A stretch of 15,758 nucleotides of DNA. Origin: Clostridiales bacterium UBA8153. GTDB taxonomy: Bacteria > Bacillota > Sulfobacillia > UBA8153. The DNA is taken from assembly GCA_003449495.1 (NCBI GenBank), contig DMHJ01000100.1, positions 1-15,758 on the forward strand, given 5' to 3'. Below the pieces are notes generated by a model that made no database searches, was not told where the DNA came from, and saw nothing but the letters and a program-made list of their open reading frames with translations. Each line of letters starts with the position of its first letter. Positions within the stretch are counted from its first letter, which is position 1. Shown in pieces: positions 1 through 6,653 of this stretch. The position numbers and the translations under genes are program-made.

Positions 1-114
1 GCCGACGGCTCCATCGCCGCCGTGGTCGCCGGCGTGCGTAAGGATTGGCCCGGAAGAGGAGATAACCATGGAGCAACCGGCGCCCGAGGTGACTCAGGAA
101 AGACCCAGCTTTGA
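1..114 (+). CDS. xseA: Exodeoxyribonuclease VII large subunit, C-terminal end (partial)
   Basis: The first frame is open from the window edge to a TGA at 112-114 and begins A-D-G-S-I-A-A-V-V-A-G-V. This resembles the last strand of XseA, where a DG followed by small and hydrophobic residues is usual. XseA is the catalytic large subunit that degrades single-stranded DNA together with XseB, whose gene follows directly. Only about 37 codons are visible, so the call rests mainly on the next gene and on the known xseA-xseB-ispA order. If this frame is right, it overlaps xseB by 47 bases, which is longer than usual. The third frame, which stops near base 39, is a less likely alternative because its peptide is almost all Arg. 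Confidence 0.6.
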   Translation, partial: ADGSIAAVVAGVRKDWPGRGDNHGATGARGDSGKTQL

Positions 115-322
115 GGTAAACCTGCAGCGGTTGGAGGAGGTAGTGCAGCTCCTGGAGACCGGGGAGCTTTCCCTGGAGCGCGCCCTGGCCCTGCTCCAGG
201 AGGGAATGGGCCTTGTCCGGGTGCTCGGCGGGCAGCTGGACGAGGCGGAATCCCGCATCGATCAGGCCATCAAGGGGGCTGGCGGAACCGTGCTGGTGCC
301 CTTGGCCAAAGAGGGACCGTGA
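68..322 (+). CDS. xseB: Exodeoxyribonuclease VII small subunit
   Basis: This 84-residue protein has the XseB pattern. A short variable N-terminus leads into S-F-E-V-N-L-Q-R-L-E-E-V-V, followed by L-E-x-G-E-L-S-L-E-R-A-L-A-L-L-Q-E-G and a final helix rich in Leu, Glu and Asp. XseB forms a small helical bundle, several copies of which bind the XseA catalytic subunit. The length fits the family (about 70-85 aa). The ATG at 68 is preceded by a clear ribosome-binding site (AGAGGAGA) at a normal distance. Its stop overlaps the next start as GTGA at 319-322, which suggests translational coupling to ispA. Confidence 0.93.
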   Translation: MEQPAPEVTQERPSFEVNLQRLEEVVQLLETGELSLERALALLQEGMGLVRVLGGQLDEAESRIDQAIKGAGGTVLVPLAKEGP

Positions 323-1194
323 CCGCCATGAGCTTTCCCGCTTTCTTCGCCCGGGCCTCCGAGGCCACCCGGGCCCGGCTTGACTCTTACCTTTCCACCA
401 GCGAGCCGGCGCCCCGGCTGTGGGCGGCCATGCGCTACGCCGTGGCGGGAGGCAAGTTGCTGCGGCCGGTGATGGTGATGGCCGCAGTCGTGGACGCCGG
501 GGGAGAGTGGGAAGGGGCCGTGCCTTTGGCCTGCGCCGCCGAGTTGATTCACGCCTACTCCCTGGTACACGATGACCTGCCGGCATTGGATGACGACGAT
601 GAGCGGCGCGGTAAGCCTACCTGCCACCGGCAGTTCGGCGAGGCCGCCGCCATCCTGGCGGGCGATGCCTTGTTGGCCCTGGCCCTGGAAGTGGGGCTGA
701 GCTCGCGACCCGCCCGTCGTGCCCGCCCGGCCGTGCGGGCACTGGCCCATGCCGCGGGACCTTATGGCATGTGCGCAGGCCAATCCATAGACTTGGGGTT
801 GGAAGGCAGCAACATCAGCGGCGAAACCTGCCGTTATCTGAAAACCGGTGCCCTGTTTGCCGGCGCGGCGGTGGCCGGGGCGCTACTGGGAGGCGGGAAA
901 CGGGCCCCGGTCGAAGCCCTGGCGGCGTACGGGCGGGAATTCGGGCTCTCCTTCCAGCTTTACGACGATTTGGCCGACCGGGTGTCCGCAGCCGACGGCG
1001 ACAGCCGCGAGTGGCAGGCCGCGGCGGCCATGGAGCGGGCGCGCAGGCAGCTGCCGCCCGCCTATGCGCGGCTGCAAGAACTGGCGCATTACGTGGAAGC
1101 CTTGATGGCCGGAGAGCTGCGGCGGCTGGACCCACCTGGCGGGGGAAATTTGAACGGGGACGGCAGTGAGGCGCACTTGCCACCTTCCGGCTAA
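319..1194 (+). CDS. ispA: Short-chain polyprenyl diphosphate synthase (farnesyl/geranyl type), unusual C-terminus
   Basis: This protein of 291 aa condenses isopentenyl diphosphate with allylic diphosphates to make C15-C20 isoprenoid precursors. The first Asp-rich motif is textbook: D-D-L-P-A-L-D-D-D-D-E-R-R-G-K-P-T-C-H at residues 85-103. The chain also holds G-G-K-L-L-R-P near residue 50, G-M-C-A-G-Q-S-I-D-L and K-T-G-A-L-F. The second Asp-rich region is F-Q-L-Y-D-D-L-A-D at 212-220. After it, the conserved segment that normally carries G-K-x-x-G-x-D and K-x-T is not recognisable, and an Ala/Arg-rich helix follows instead. The last 20 residues are low-complexity and overlap a promoter. The GTG start at 319 overlaps the xseB stop; a second possible start is the ATG at 328. 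The family is certain; chain length and full activity are not. Confidence 0.9.
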   Translation: MTAMSFPAFFARASEATRARLDSYLSTSEPAPRLWAAMRYAVAGGKLLRPVMVMAAVVDAGGEWEGAVPLACAAELIHAYSLVHDDLPALDDDDERRGKPTCHRQFGEAAAILAGDALLALALEVGLSSRPARRARPAVRALAHAAGPYGMCAGQSIDLGLEGSNISGETCRYLKTGALFAGAAVAGALLGGGKRAPVEALAAYGREFGLSFQLYDDLADRVSAADGDSREWQAAAAMERARRQLPPAYARLQELAHYVEALMAGELRRLDPPGGGNLNGDGSEAHLPPSG

Positions 1195-1206
1195 ACCTGG
1201 TACAAT
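1177..1206 (+). promoter_or_regulatory. Extended -10 sigma-A promoter driving OLE RNA
   Basis: A -35 box TTGCCA lies at 1177-1182. An 18-base spacer separates it from a -10 box TACAAT at 1201-1206, which is preceded by TG at 1198-1199 (an extended -10). The -10 matches consensus at 5 of 6 positions and the -35 at 4 of 6. Transcription would start near 1213. The promoter straddles the ispA stop codon, so the non-coding RNA can be made independently of the upstream operon. The match is seen in the sequence; activity is inferred. Confidence 0.7.
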
Positions 1207-1212
1207 GCCAGT

Positions 1213-1800
1213 GGGTCATGCGCTCTGGTGGGGCGCAGTATCCTAGTGGTTCCCTTCCTCTCTGAAGGCGGGTCTAAAAATCCGTCGAAGGCATAGCGAT
1301 GAAGCTCCTGGTGCCGGCCGGTGGCGCCCAGCTGCGGGCTGGTGCTGGGAGAAAAGGAAGTTGGGGCGATCCGCAATGGCATGTGGGCGTGGACCCTACT
1401 TCCGCGGAGGCTCAAGCGCGTGAGGCCTGCCACCTTGGGCAGGCTCTTGCGGCTTGGAGTTGAAACCTGCATGCGGTGCCGATACTATGGGAGGGCGCCG
1501 GGTGCAGCGTAGCCGGCCCTGCGTGGCTGCGAGGGATGGAGTTTTGGGGCGCGCAGACCGCGGCCGCGGTCAGAGTGTCTTTCCGAAATCCCAGCTGCAA
1601 AAGGGGCTAAAGAGAGGACCGGGATCAGGAGGAAAGCTCCTAGGCTGATCGAACGAGGGTTGACGGGGATTAAAGTGTGGTCTCAGTGGCAATCCAGCAC
1701 CGCAGGCGGCAACGCGGCGGGGCCGGGTTAAAGGGGAACCGCCGTTCCGGTAACGGGCGGTCGCCGGCCGGGAAAACATGCTGGACCTAAGCCGCAGTAT
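1213..1800 (+). ncRNA. ole: OLE RNA (Ornate, Large, Extremophilic RNA)
   Basis: A non-coding interval of about 600 bases lies between ispA and a small membrane protein gene followed by dxs. This is the characteristic position of OLE RNA, which is about 600 nt long in extremophilic Firmicutes. No reading frame in it resembles a protein. It shows dense potential pairing. A 5' hairpin pairs 1219-1225 with 1231-1237. A three-way junction has a closing stem 1305-1308/1348-1351 and arms 1310-1315/1323-1328 and 1329-1332/1338-1341. A 3' hairpin pairs 1739-1746 with 1752-1760 (one bulge). OLE RNA is known to form a membrane-located ribonucleoprotein with OapA and to be tied to stress tolerance and Mg2+ homeostasis in Bacillus halodurans; its basic function is unsettled. 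The start comes from the promoter; the end is approximate (about 1780-1850), with no clear terminator, so processing from a read-through transcript is possible. Confidence 0.85.
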
Positions 1801-1815
1801 TTACCCGTCGACCTG

Positions 1816-1845
1816 CCCCACCCATGACCTATATTGTTTGTGGGG
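1816..1845 (+). promoter_or_regulatory. Hairpin just upstream of the oapA ribosome-binding site
   Basis: CCCCAC at 1816-1821 can pair with GTGGGG at 1840-1845 around an 18-base, AT-richer loop. The 3' arm is directly followed by the GCGAGGT ribosome-binding site of oapA at 1846-1852. It could be the 3' border of OLE RNA or a structure that tunes oapA translation. No T-run follows, so it is not an intrinsic terminator. Confidence 0.4.
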
Positions 1846-1864
1846 GCGAGGTAAGAGAACGGCC

Positions 1865-2422
1865 ATGCCGGGAGCTAACAGGCGCAGGGGCCGGCGGCCC
1901 GGTTGGCGGGCCGGTCTCCAGATGGGTCTGATGACTTTTCTGGCGGCGTTGGCGGTCGGATTGCCTGCCCAGACCGCGATGTTCCGGCTGCCGGGCGTAG
2001 CGGCGCTAGGCGTGGTGTTGATCATCACCCTCATTGGCATTTTCTTTGATATGCTGGGAGTGGCGGCCACCGCTGCTCACGAAGTCCCCTTCCACGCCCG
2101 GGCCTCCCGGCGGATGACCGGGGCCCGGGAGGGTCTCTGGCTGGTGCGCAATGCCGACCGGGTGGCAGCCTTCTCCAATGACGTGGTCGGCGACATTTGC
2201 GGAACCATCAACGGTGCCGCCGTGGCGGCCTTGGTCTTCAGGCTGGTAGTGGATGTACCCGTCGGGTGGGAGCGCGTCATGGGCATTGCCGCGGTGGCGC
2301 TGGTGGCCGGCCTGACGGTGGGAGGCAAGGCGGTGGGCAAAGGCTATGCCCTGTCCCATGCCGACGACATCGTGTCCAGCACCGGGCGCTTCTTGTCATG
2401 GTGGCAGAGGAAGGCGAGCTGA
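1865..2422 (+). CDS. oapA: OapA, OLE RNA-associated integral membrane protein (DivPAP2-like)
   Basis: From the ATG at 1865 the protein has 185 aa. It starts with a strongly basic tail (R-R-R-G-R-R-P-G-W-R, residues 6-15) and has four predicted membrane helices near 16-34, 43-66, 107-127 and 136-157. The helix-2 end F-F-D-M-L-G-V-A is followed by a loop with A-A-H-E-V-P-F-H-A-R-A-S. Next come D98 and D106, then D110, in N-A-D-R-V-A-A-F-S-N-D-V-V-G-D-I-C-G. D98 and D106 are eight apart, as are the two Asp residues studied in B. halodurans OapA (from memory D104 and D112). OapA binds OLE RNA and anchors it at the membrane, and its gene lies between the RNA and dxs, as here. The frame is open upstream to 1778, but that part runs through structured RNA and lacks a suitable ribosome-binding site. 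The stop TGA abuts the dxs TTG. Confidence 0.85.
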   Translation: MPGANRRRGRRPGWRAGLQMGLMTFLAALAVGLPAQTAMFRLPGVAALGVVLIITLIGIFFDMLGVAATAAHEVPFHARASRRMTGAREGLWLVRNADRVAAFSNDVVGDICGTINGAAVAALVFRLVVDVPVGWERVMGIAAVALVAGLTVGGKAVGKGYALSHADDIVSSTGRFLSWWQRKAS

Positions 2423-4324
2423 TTGGCCGGTCTCTTAGAGCAGGTGCAGGGCCCCGGGGATCTACGAGGACTGAACCTCCGGCAACTGGAGCAACTGGCC
2501 CAGGAGCTCAGGGAGGAGATCATCTCCACCGTGGCGGTAACCGGTGGGCACCTGGCCCCCAGCCTCGGCACGGTGGAACTTACCTTGGCCCTGCACTCGG
2601 TGTTTTCGAGTCCCCGGGACCGCCTGGTGTGGGACGTCGGCCACCAGGCTTACGCCCACAAACTCATCACCGGGCGCCGGCGTGAGTTTTCCACCCTCCG
2701 CCAGCTAGGTGGCATCAGCGGTTTCCCCCGGCGCAGCGAGAGCATGCACGACCATTTCGGCACCGGCCATGCCAGTACTTCCGTGTCGGCGGCGCTGGGG
2801 CTGGCCGTGGCCCGGGATCTCTCCGGCGGAGACCATCACGTGGTGGCCATCATCGGGGACGGCGCCCTCACCGGGGGTCTGGCCTTCGAAGGGCTTAACA
2901 ACGCCGGCCTGGCCAAGACCAACCTCATCGTCGTCATCAACGATAACGAAATGTCCATCTCCGCCAATGTGGGAGCCTTGTCCTCATACCTTTCGCGCGT
3001 ACGCACCGCCCCTGCCTATTTCCGGGTCAAGGCCGATGTACACCAGGCGCTATCCCGCATCCCCTACGTAGGTAAGACGGTGAGCGAGGCCGCCGAGCGG
3101 GTTAAAGACGGCGTCCGGCACCTGGTGGTGCCGGGGGCGCTCTTTGAGGAGCTGGGTTTCACCTACTTCGGCCCCACCGACGGCCATGATATCCGGACCT
3201 TGCGGGAGGTCCTGCAGGGCGCCAAGCGCATCCCGGGACCGGTGGTGGTGCACGCCCTCACCTGCAAGGGCAAGGGATACCCGCCCGCCGAGCAGGACCC
3301 GGGCGCCTTTCACGGGCCGGGGCCTTTCCACCGGGCCAGCGGAGCCTTGCCTTCCGGCGGGAACCCCACGTACTCCCAGGTGTTTGGGGACTGCTTGACC
3401 AGGCTGGCCAAGGAGGACCGGCGCATCCTCGCCATCACCGCCGCCATGCCCGACGGCACCGGCCTGGCCGGGTTTGCCCGGGAGTTCCCGGGACGCTTCT
3501 TTGATGTGGGCATCGCCGAGTCGCACGCCGTGACCTTTGCCGCCGGGCTGGCGGCCGCCGGCTACCGGCCGGTGGTGGCCATCTACTCCAGCTTTCTACA
3601 GCGCGCCTACGACCAGATCGTCCACGACGTCTGCCTGCAGAACCTCGGCGTGGTGCTGGCCATCGACCGGGCCGGCATCGTCGGCGAAGACGGCGAAACC
3701 CACCAGGGCCAGTTCGACTTGACTTTCCTCCGTCATGTTCCCAACCTCACGCTCATGGCACCTGCCAATGCCCAGGAATTTGAGGCCATGCTGGAGGCGG
3801 CCGTGGCCATGCCCGGCCCGAGCGCCCTCCGCTACCCCCGGGGCACCGCATTGGCCGGCAGCCCGCCTGCGTGTCCCCTCTTGCCGGGGGTGGGCCGGGT
3901 GTTGCGGGAAGGGAGGCGGGTGGCGCTGGTGGCCGTCGGGCACCTGGTACCGGTGGCGCTGGAGGCGGCCGGGCGCCTGCAGGCGCTGGGCATCCATCCT
4001 ACCGTGGTGGACGCCCGTTTTGTGGCGCCCCTGGACCACGCCCTGCTGCGGCGGGTGGCATCCACCCACCAAGTACTGTTTACCTTGGAGGAGAACAGCG
4101 TGGAGGGGGGCTTCGGCTCGGCGGTCCTGGAGAGCCTGGCCCAGACCGGGATTTTCTGCCAGGTCGTCCTGGTGGGCATCCCGCCGTCATTCGTGACCCA
4201 CGGCCCCGCCGACCAAGTGCGGGCAGCCCTGGGGCTGGATGTGCCGGGCATTGTCAACCGGGTAAGGGCGTGGGCCGGTGGGGAAGCTGCTGCCGCCGCA
4301 GGCGGCCGCGGCAACCAGGGGTGA
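2423..4324 (+). CDS. dxs: 1-deoxy-D-xylulose-5-phosphate synthase
   Basis: This thiamine-diphosphate enzyme (633 aa, normal length) joins pyruvate and glyceraldehyde 3-phosphate in the first step of the MEP isoprenoid pathway. The N-terminus has G-G-H-L-A-P-S-L-G-T-V-E-L-T and W-D-V-G-H-Q-A-Y-A-H-K. The cofactor-binding G-D-G-A-L-T-G-G starts at residue 145, with N-D-N-E-M-S-I-S from residue 173. The catalytic Glu is E366 in F-D-V-G-I-A-E-S-H-A-V-T; most homologues have Gln where Ser 367 stands. The transketolase pyrimidine and C-terminal domains follow in order. Translation starts at a TTG directly after the oapA stop, with AGAGGAAGG upstream. The last 15 residues are Ala/Gly-rich and look non-essential. 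Its stop overlaps the tlyA start (GTGA). It serves the same pathway as ispA. Confidence 0.97.
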   Translation: MAGLLEQVQGPGDLRGLNLRQLEQLAQELREEIISTVAVTGGHLAPSLGTVELTLALHSVFSSPRDRLVWDVGHQAYAHKLITGRRREFSTLRQLGGISGFPRRSESMHDHFGTGHASTSVSAALGLAVARDLSGGDHHVVAIIGDGALTGGLAFEGLNNAGLAKTNLIVVINDNEMSISANVGALSSYLSRVRTAPAYFRVKADVHQALSRIPYVGKTVSEAAERVKDGVRHLVVPGALFEELGFTYFGPTDGHDIRTLREVLQGAKRIPGPVVVHALTCKGKGYPPAEQDPGAFHGPGPFHRASGALPSGGNPTYSQVFGDCLTRLAKEDRRILAITAAMPDGTGLAGFAREFPGRFFDVGIAESHAVTFAAGLAAAGYRPVVAIYSSFLQRAYDQIVHDVCLQNLGVVLAIDRAGIVGEDGETHQGQFDLTFLRHVPNLTLMAPANAQEFEAMLEAAVAMPGPSALRYPRGTALAGSPPACPLLPGVGRVLREGRRVALVAVGHLVPVALEAAGRLQALGIHPTVVDARFVAPLDHALLRRVASTHQVLFTLEENSVEGGFGSAVLESLAQTGIFCQVVLVGIPPSFVTHGPADQVRAALGLDVPGIVNRVRAWAGGEAAAAAGGRGNQG

Positions 4325-5145
4325 CCGTCAGGTTGGACGTGCTTGTGGTCGAGCGGGGCCTGGCCGCCAACCGCAGCCAAGCCCAGTCCCTCATCCTTGC
4401 CGGCCAAGTGTTGGTGAACGGCGTGCCGGTTACCCGGGCGGGCGCCCGCTTTCCGGTAGGCGCGGACCTGCGGTTGGCCGGTGCCCCCCACCCCTATGTG
4501 AGCCGGGGCGGACTCAAACTCGCCCAGGCCCTGACCGAGCTGGAGGTGCCGGTGGAGGGAAGGGTCTGCCTTGACGTAGGGGCTTCCACCGGAGGCTTTA
4601 CCGACTGCCTGATCCGGCACGGGGCGCGCCGGGTCTTTGCCGTGGATGTGGGCTACGGCCAACTGGCCTGGAAGCTCAGGCGCGATCCCCGGGTGGTGCC
4701 GCTGGAGCGCGTCAACGCCCGGTATCTGCGGGTGGAACAGCTGGGCGAGCCGGTGGAGCTGTCCTGCGTGGACGTCTCCTTCATCTCCTTGGAGCTGATC
4801 TGGCCTGCACTCTACGGGGTAATGCAGCCCGGGGGCGACGTTCTGTCCTTAGTGAAACCCCAGTTTGAGGCCGGTCGTTCCCAGGTGAAAAAAGGCGGGG
4901 TGGTTAAGGACCCCCAGGTGCACCGGCAGGTGTTGGAGCGGCTGGTGACGGCCGCCCCCGGGCAGGGTTTACACGTGCGTGGCCTCACCTTCTGCCGCTT
5001 TCCCGGACCCAGTGGCAACGTGGAGTTTTGGCTCTACCTGCGGGCCGGACCGGGCCCGCAGGTCCGGCTGGAACCCGCTACGGTGGTGGGTGCGGCCCAC
5101 CGCTGGCTGCGGCAGGAAGGGCGGGGACCGGTGGAGAAGTCCTAA
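4321..5145 (+). CDS. tlyA: TlyA-family rRNA (cytidine-2'-O)-methyltransferase / FtsJ-like protein
   Basis: This 274-aa protein has an N-terminal S4 RNA-binding domain (about residues 4-66: R-L-D-V-L-V-V-E-R-G-L-A, G-Q-V-L-V-N-G). An FtsJ-type methyltransferase domain follows, with L-D-V-G-A-S-T-G-G-F-T-D around residues 84-95, D-V-S-F-I-S-L in the middle and V-K-P-Q-F-E at 178-183. TlyA enzymes 2'-O-methylate rRNA and some were described as haemolysins; the rRNA role is the better supported. The GTG at 4321 overlaps the dxs stop (GTGA) and gives the family length; the frame is open much further upstream only as a shadow of dxs. Its place between dxs and nadK is usual in Firmicutes. Confidence 0.93.
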   Translation: MTVRLDVLVVERGLAANRSQAQSLILAGQVLVNGVPVTRAGARFPVGADLRLAGAPHPYVSRGGLKLAQALTELEVPVEGRVCLDVGASTGGFTDCLIRHGARRVFAVDVGYGQLAWKLRRDPRVVPLERVNARYLRVEQLGEPVELSCVDVSFISLELIWPALYGVMQPGGDVLSLVKPQFEAGRSQVKKGGVVKDPQVHRQVLERLVTAAPGQGLHVRGLTFCRFPGPSGNVEFWLYLRAGPGPQVRLEPATVVGAAHRWLRQEGRGPVEKS

Positions 5146-5227
5146 GCCATGGCCGGGCGGGTCTTTGCCGGCCTTGGGGAAATCCGTGATTGCCGGAGAG
5201 GCAGACGGCCCAAGAGGAGAGGAACGG

Positions 5228-6091
5228 TTGCCACGCGTCGGAATCTACCCGAATCTCCATAAGCTGCAGGCGCTCCCGGTGGCCTCCGAGCTGGGAGCCT
5301 GGCTGACTGCGCAGGGATGCGACTGGGTGGTGAGCCCGGAAGTAGCCGGCGTGATGGGATACCTCTCCCGGGGCCTCCCCACGGAAGCGTGGGGTACCAG
5401 TGTGGAACTGGTGGTGGTACTGGGAGGCGACGGCACGCTCCTGGACGCGGCGCGACAGCTCAAGGGTTCCGCCCCGCTGCTGGGCGTGAACCTCGGTCGT
5501 CTGGGTTTCCTCACCGAATTCGAGCTGAAGGATCTATACCGGCAACTCCCCGACTTTTTGGCCGGACGGTACCAGGTGGACGCCCGCCTTATGATGGCGG
5601 GCGCCGTCATGCGGAGCGGGCATCCTGCGGCGCAGTTCTTCGCCCTCAACGATGTGGTGGTCGCCAAGGGACCCTATGCCCGCCTGGTCAGGCTGGAACT
5701 CAGGGTAAACCAGGACTACGTTGACACTTACCATGCCGACGGCCTCATCGTGTCGACCCCCACTGGTTCCACGGCCTATTCCCTATCGGCCGGGGGACCC
5801 CTGGTGAGTCCGGGGCTTGATGCCTTGGTGGTTACCCCCATCTGCCCGCACCGCCTGTACAGCCGGTCCCTGGTCATTTCCTCGGATGAGCCGGTCACCC
5901 TATGCCTGCCCAGCTTCCAGCCGGGCACGGTGCTCACCGCCGATGGCCAGGGCACCGTCCAGCTGGCGGAGGGCGACTGCATCAACATCCGGACCACCCC
6001 CGAGCGGGTCAGGCTGTTACGCCGGCCCGGGTGGTCCTTTTTTGGTGTTTTGCGTCGAAAGTTGCGCGAGAGCAGCCAGGGAGAAGCCTGA
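5228..6091 (+). CDS. nadK: NAD kinase
   Basis: This 287-aa protein phosphorylates NAD to NADP. It carries G-G-D-G-T at residues 66-70, the N-D pair at 141-142 (A-L-N-D-V-V-V), H-A-D-G-L-I-V-S-T-P-T-G-S-T-A-Y and the C-terminal T-P-I-C-P-H segment, all hallmarks of the family. I chose the TTG at 5228 because it is preceded by a strong AGGAGAGGA at 5214-5222 and gives the typical start M-P-R-V-G-I-Y-P-N. An in-frame GTG at 5186 is possible but would add a charged tail without a good site. The 82 bases between tlyA and this gene show no promoter or hairpin that I can support. Confidence 0.95.
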   Translation: MPRVGIYPNLHKLQALPVASELGAWLTAQGCDWVVSPEVAGVMGYLSRGLPTEAWGTSVELVVVLGGDGTLLDAARQLKGSAPLLGVNLGRLGFLTEFELKDLYRQLPDFLAGRYQVDARLMMAGAVMRSGHPAAQFFALNDVVVAKGPYARLVRLELRVNQDYVDTYHADGLIVSTPTGSTAYSLSAGGPLVSPGLDALVVTPICPHRLYSRSLVISSDEPVTLCLPSFQPGTVLTADGQGTVQLAEGDCINIRTTPERVRLLRRPGWSFFGVLRRKLRESSQGEA

Positions 6092-6182
6092 GCCAAGGGG
6101 AATGCGGCGACATCGAGCAGGTCAAACGTCCGGTGCTAGAGTATATGCCTGGGAGCAGGCGGCAGACCTTGGAGGTGTTGGC

Positions 6183-6635
6183 ATGAAAGCCAGGCGGCAG
6201 GTGAAGATCCTTGAGATCATACGACAGCACTCAATCGAAACCCAGGAAGAACTGGCCCGGCACCTCTGCGCCGAAGGACTGGCAGTGACCCAGGCTACCG
6301 TCTCCCGGGACATCAAGGACCTCAACTTAGTCAAGCGGCCTGCCGGTGACGGCCGCTATCGCTATGCTGTACCCGACGACCACCAGGGAGTAGGCGCCGC
6401 CACCAAGTTCCGGCGCCTGTTCGCCGACTGCTGTCTAAACCTGGACTTTAGCGAGAACATTGTCGTCATCAAGACCCTGTCCGGCACCGCCCCCGGCGTG
6501 GGTGAGTCCGTGGACAGTCTGAGGATGCCCGACGTAGTCGGCTGCGTGGCCGGCGACAATACGGTGCTGGTGGTCGTCCGCTCCAAAGCCGCAGTACAGG
6601 ACGTTATCGAGAAACTCAGAGCGCTCACGCGCTAG
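6183..6635 (+). CDS. argR: Arginine repressor
   Basis: This 150-aa protein is the normal length for ArgR/AhrC. The N-terminal winged helix-turn-helix has Q-E-E-L-A-R-H-L and T-V-S-R-D-I-K-D-L-N-L-V-K. The C-terminal hexamerisation and arginine-binding domain has G-T-A-P-G-V-G-E-S-V-D and A-G-D-N-T-V-L-V-V. The usual G-D-D-T is G-D-N-T here (residues 124-127), so one Asp of the ligand pocket is changed to Asn. The ATG at 6183 follows GGAGGTG at a good distance; a much longer open frame upstream is a shadow of nadK. The nadK-argR-recN order is standard in Firmicutes. I saw no ARG-box palindrome in the 91-base gap in front of it. Confidence 0.94.
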   Translation: MKARRQVKILEIIRQHSIETQEELARHLCAEGLAVTQATVSRDIKDLNLVKRPAGDGRYRYAVPDDHQGVGAATKFRRLFADCCLNLDFSENIVVIKTLSGTAPGVGESVDSLRMPDVVGCVAGDNTVLVVVRSKAAVQDVIEKLRALTR

Positions 6636-6653
6636 CGTGGAGGCAGCGTAGAG

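Noticed and set aside
1321..1648. Short open frames on the + strand inside the ispA-oapA gap (63 and 64 aa)
   Set aside because: No good ribosome-binding site, no recognisable domain, and they lie in a region explained by structured OLE RNA.
1830..1835. TATATT as a -10 box for a separate oapA promoter
   Set aside because: No -35-like hexamer at 16-18 bases upstream.
1778..1864. N-terminal extension of OapA to an ATG at 1778
   Set aside because: It would add 29 unlike residues translated from the OLE 3' region, with no suitable ribosome-binding site; the ATG at 1865 gives the expected basic N-terminus and length.
3832..4662. 276-aa antisense open frame across dxs and tlyA
   Set aside because: A shadow of strongly conserved genes on the + strand in GC-rich DNA, with no family motif.
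4979..5227. Long upstream extension of nadK (also of tlyA, argR and buk)
   Set aside because: The extensions are open only because they overlap upstream genes; internal starts with good ribosome-binding sites give family-length proteins.
6092..6182. Promoter or ARG box ahead of argR
   Set aside because: TATATG at 6142-6147 has no partner -35 at correct spacing, and no ARG-box-like AT-rich palindrome is present.
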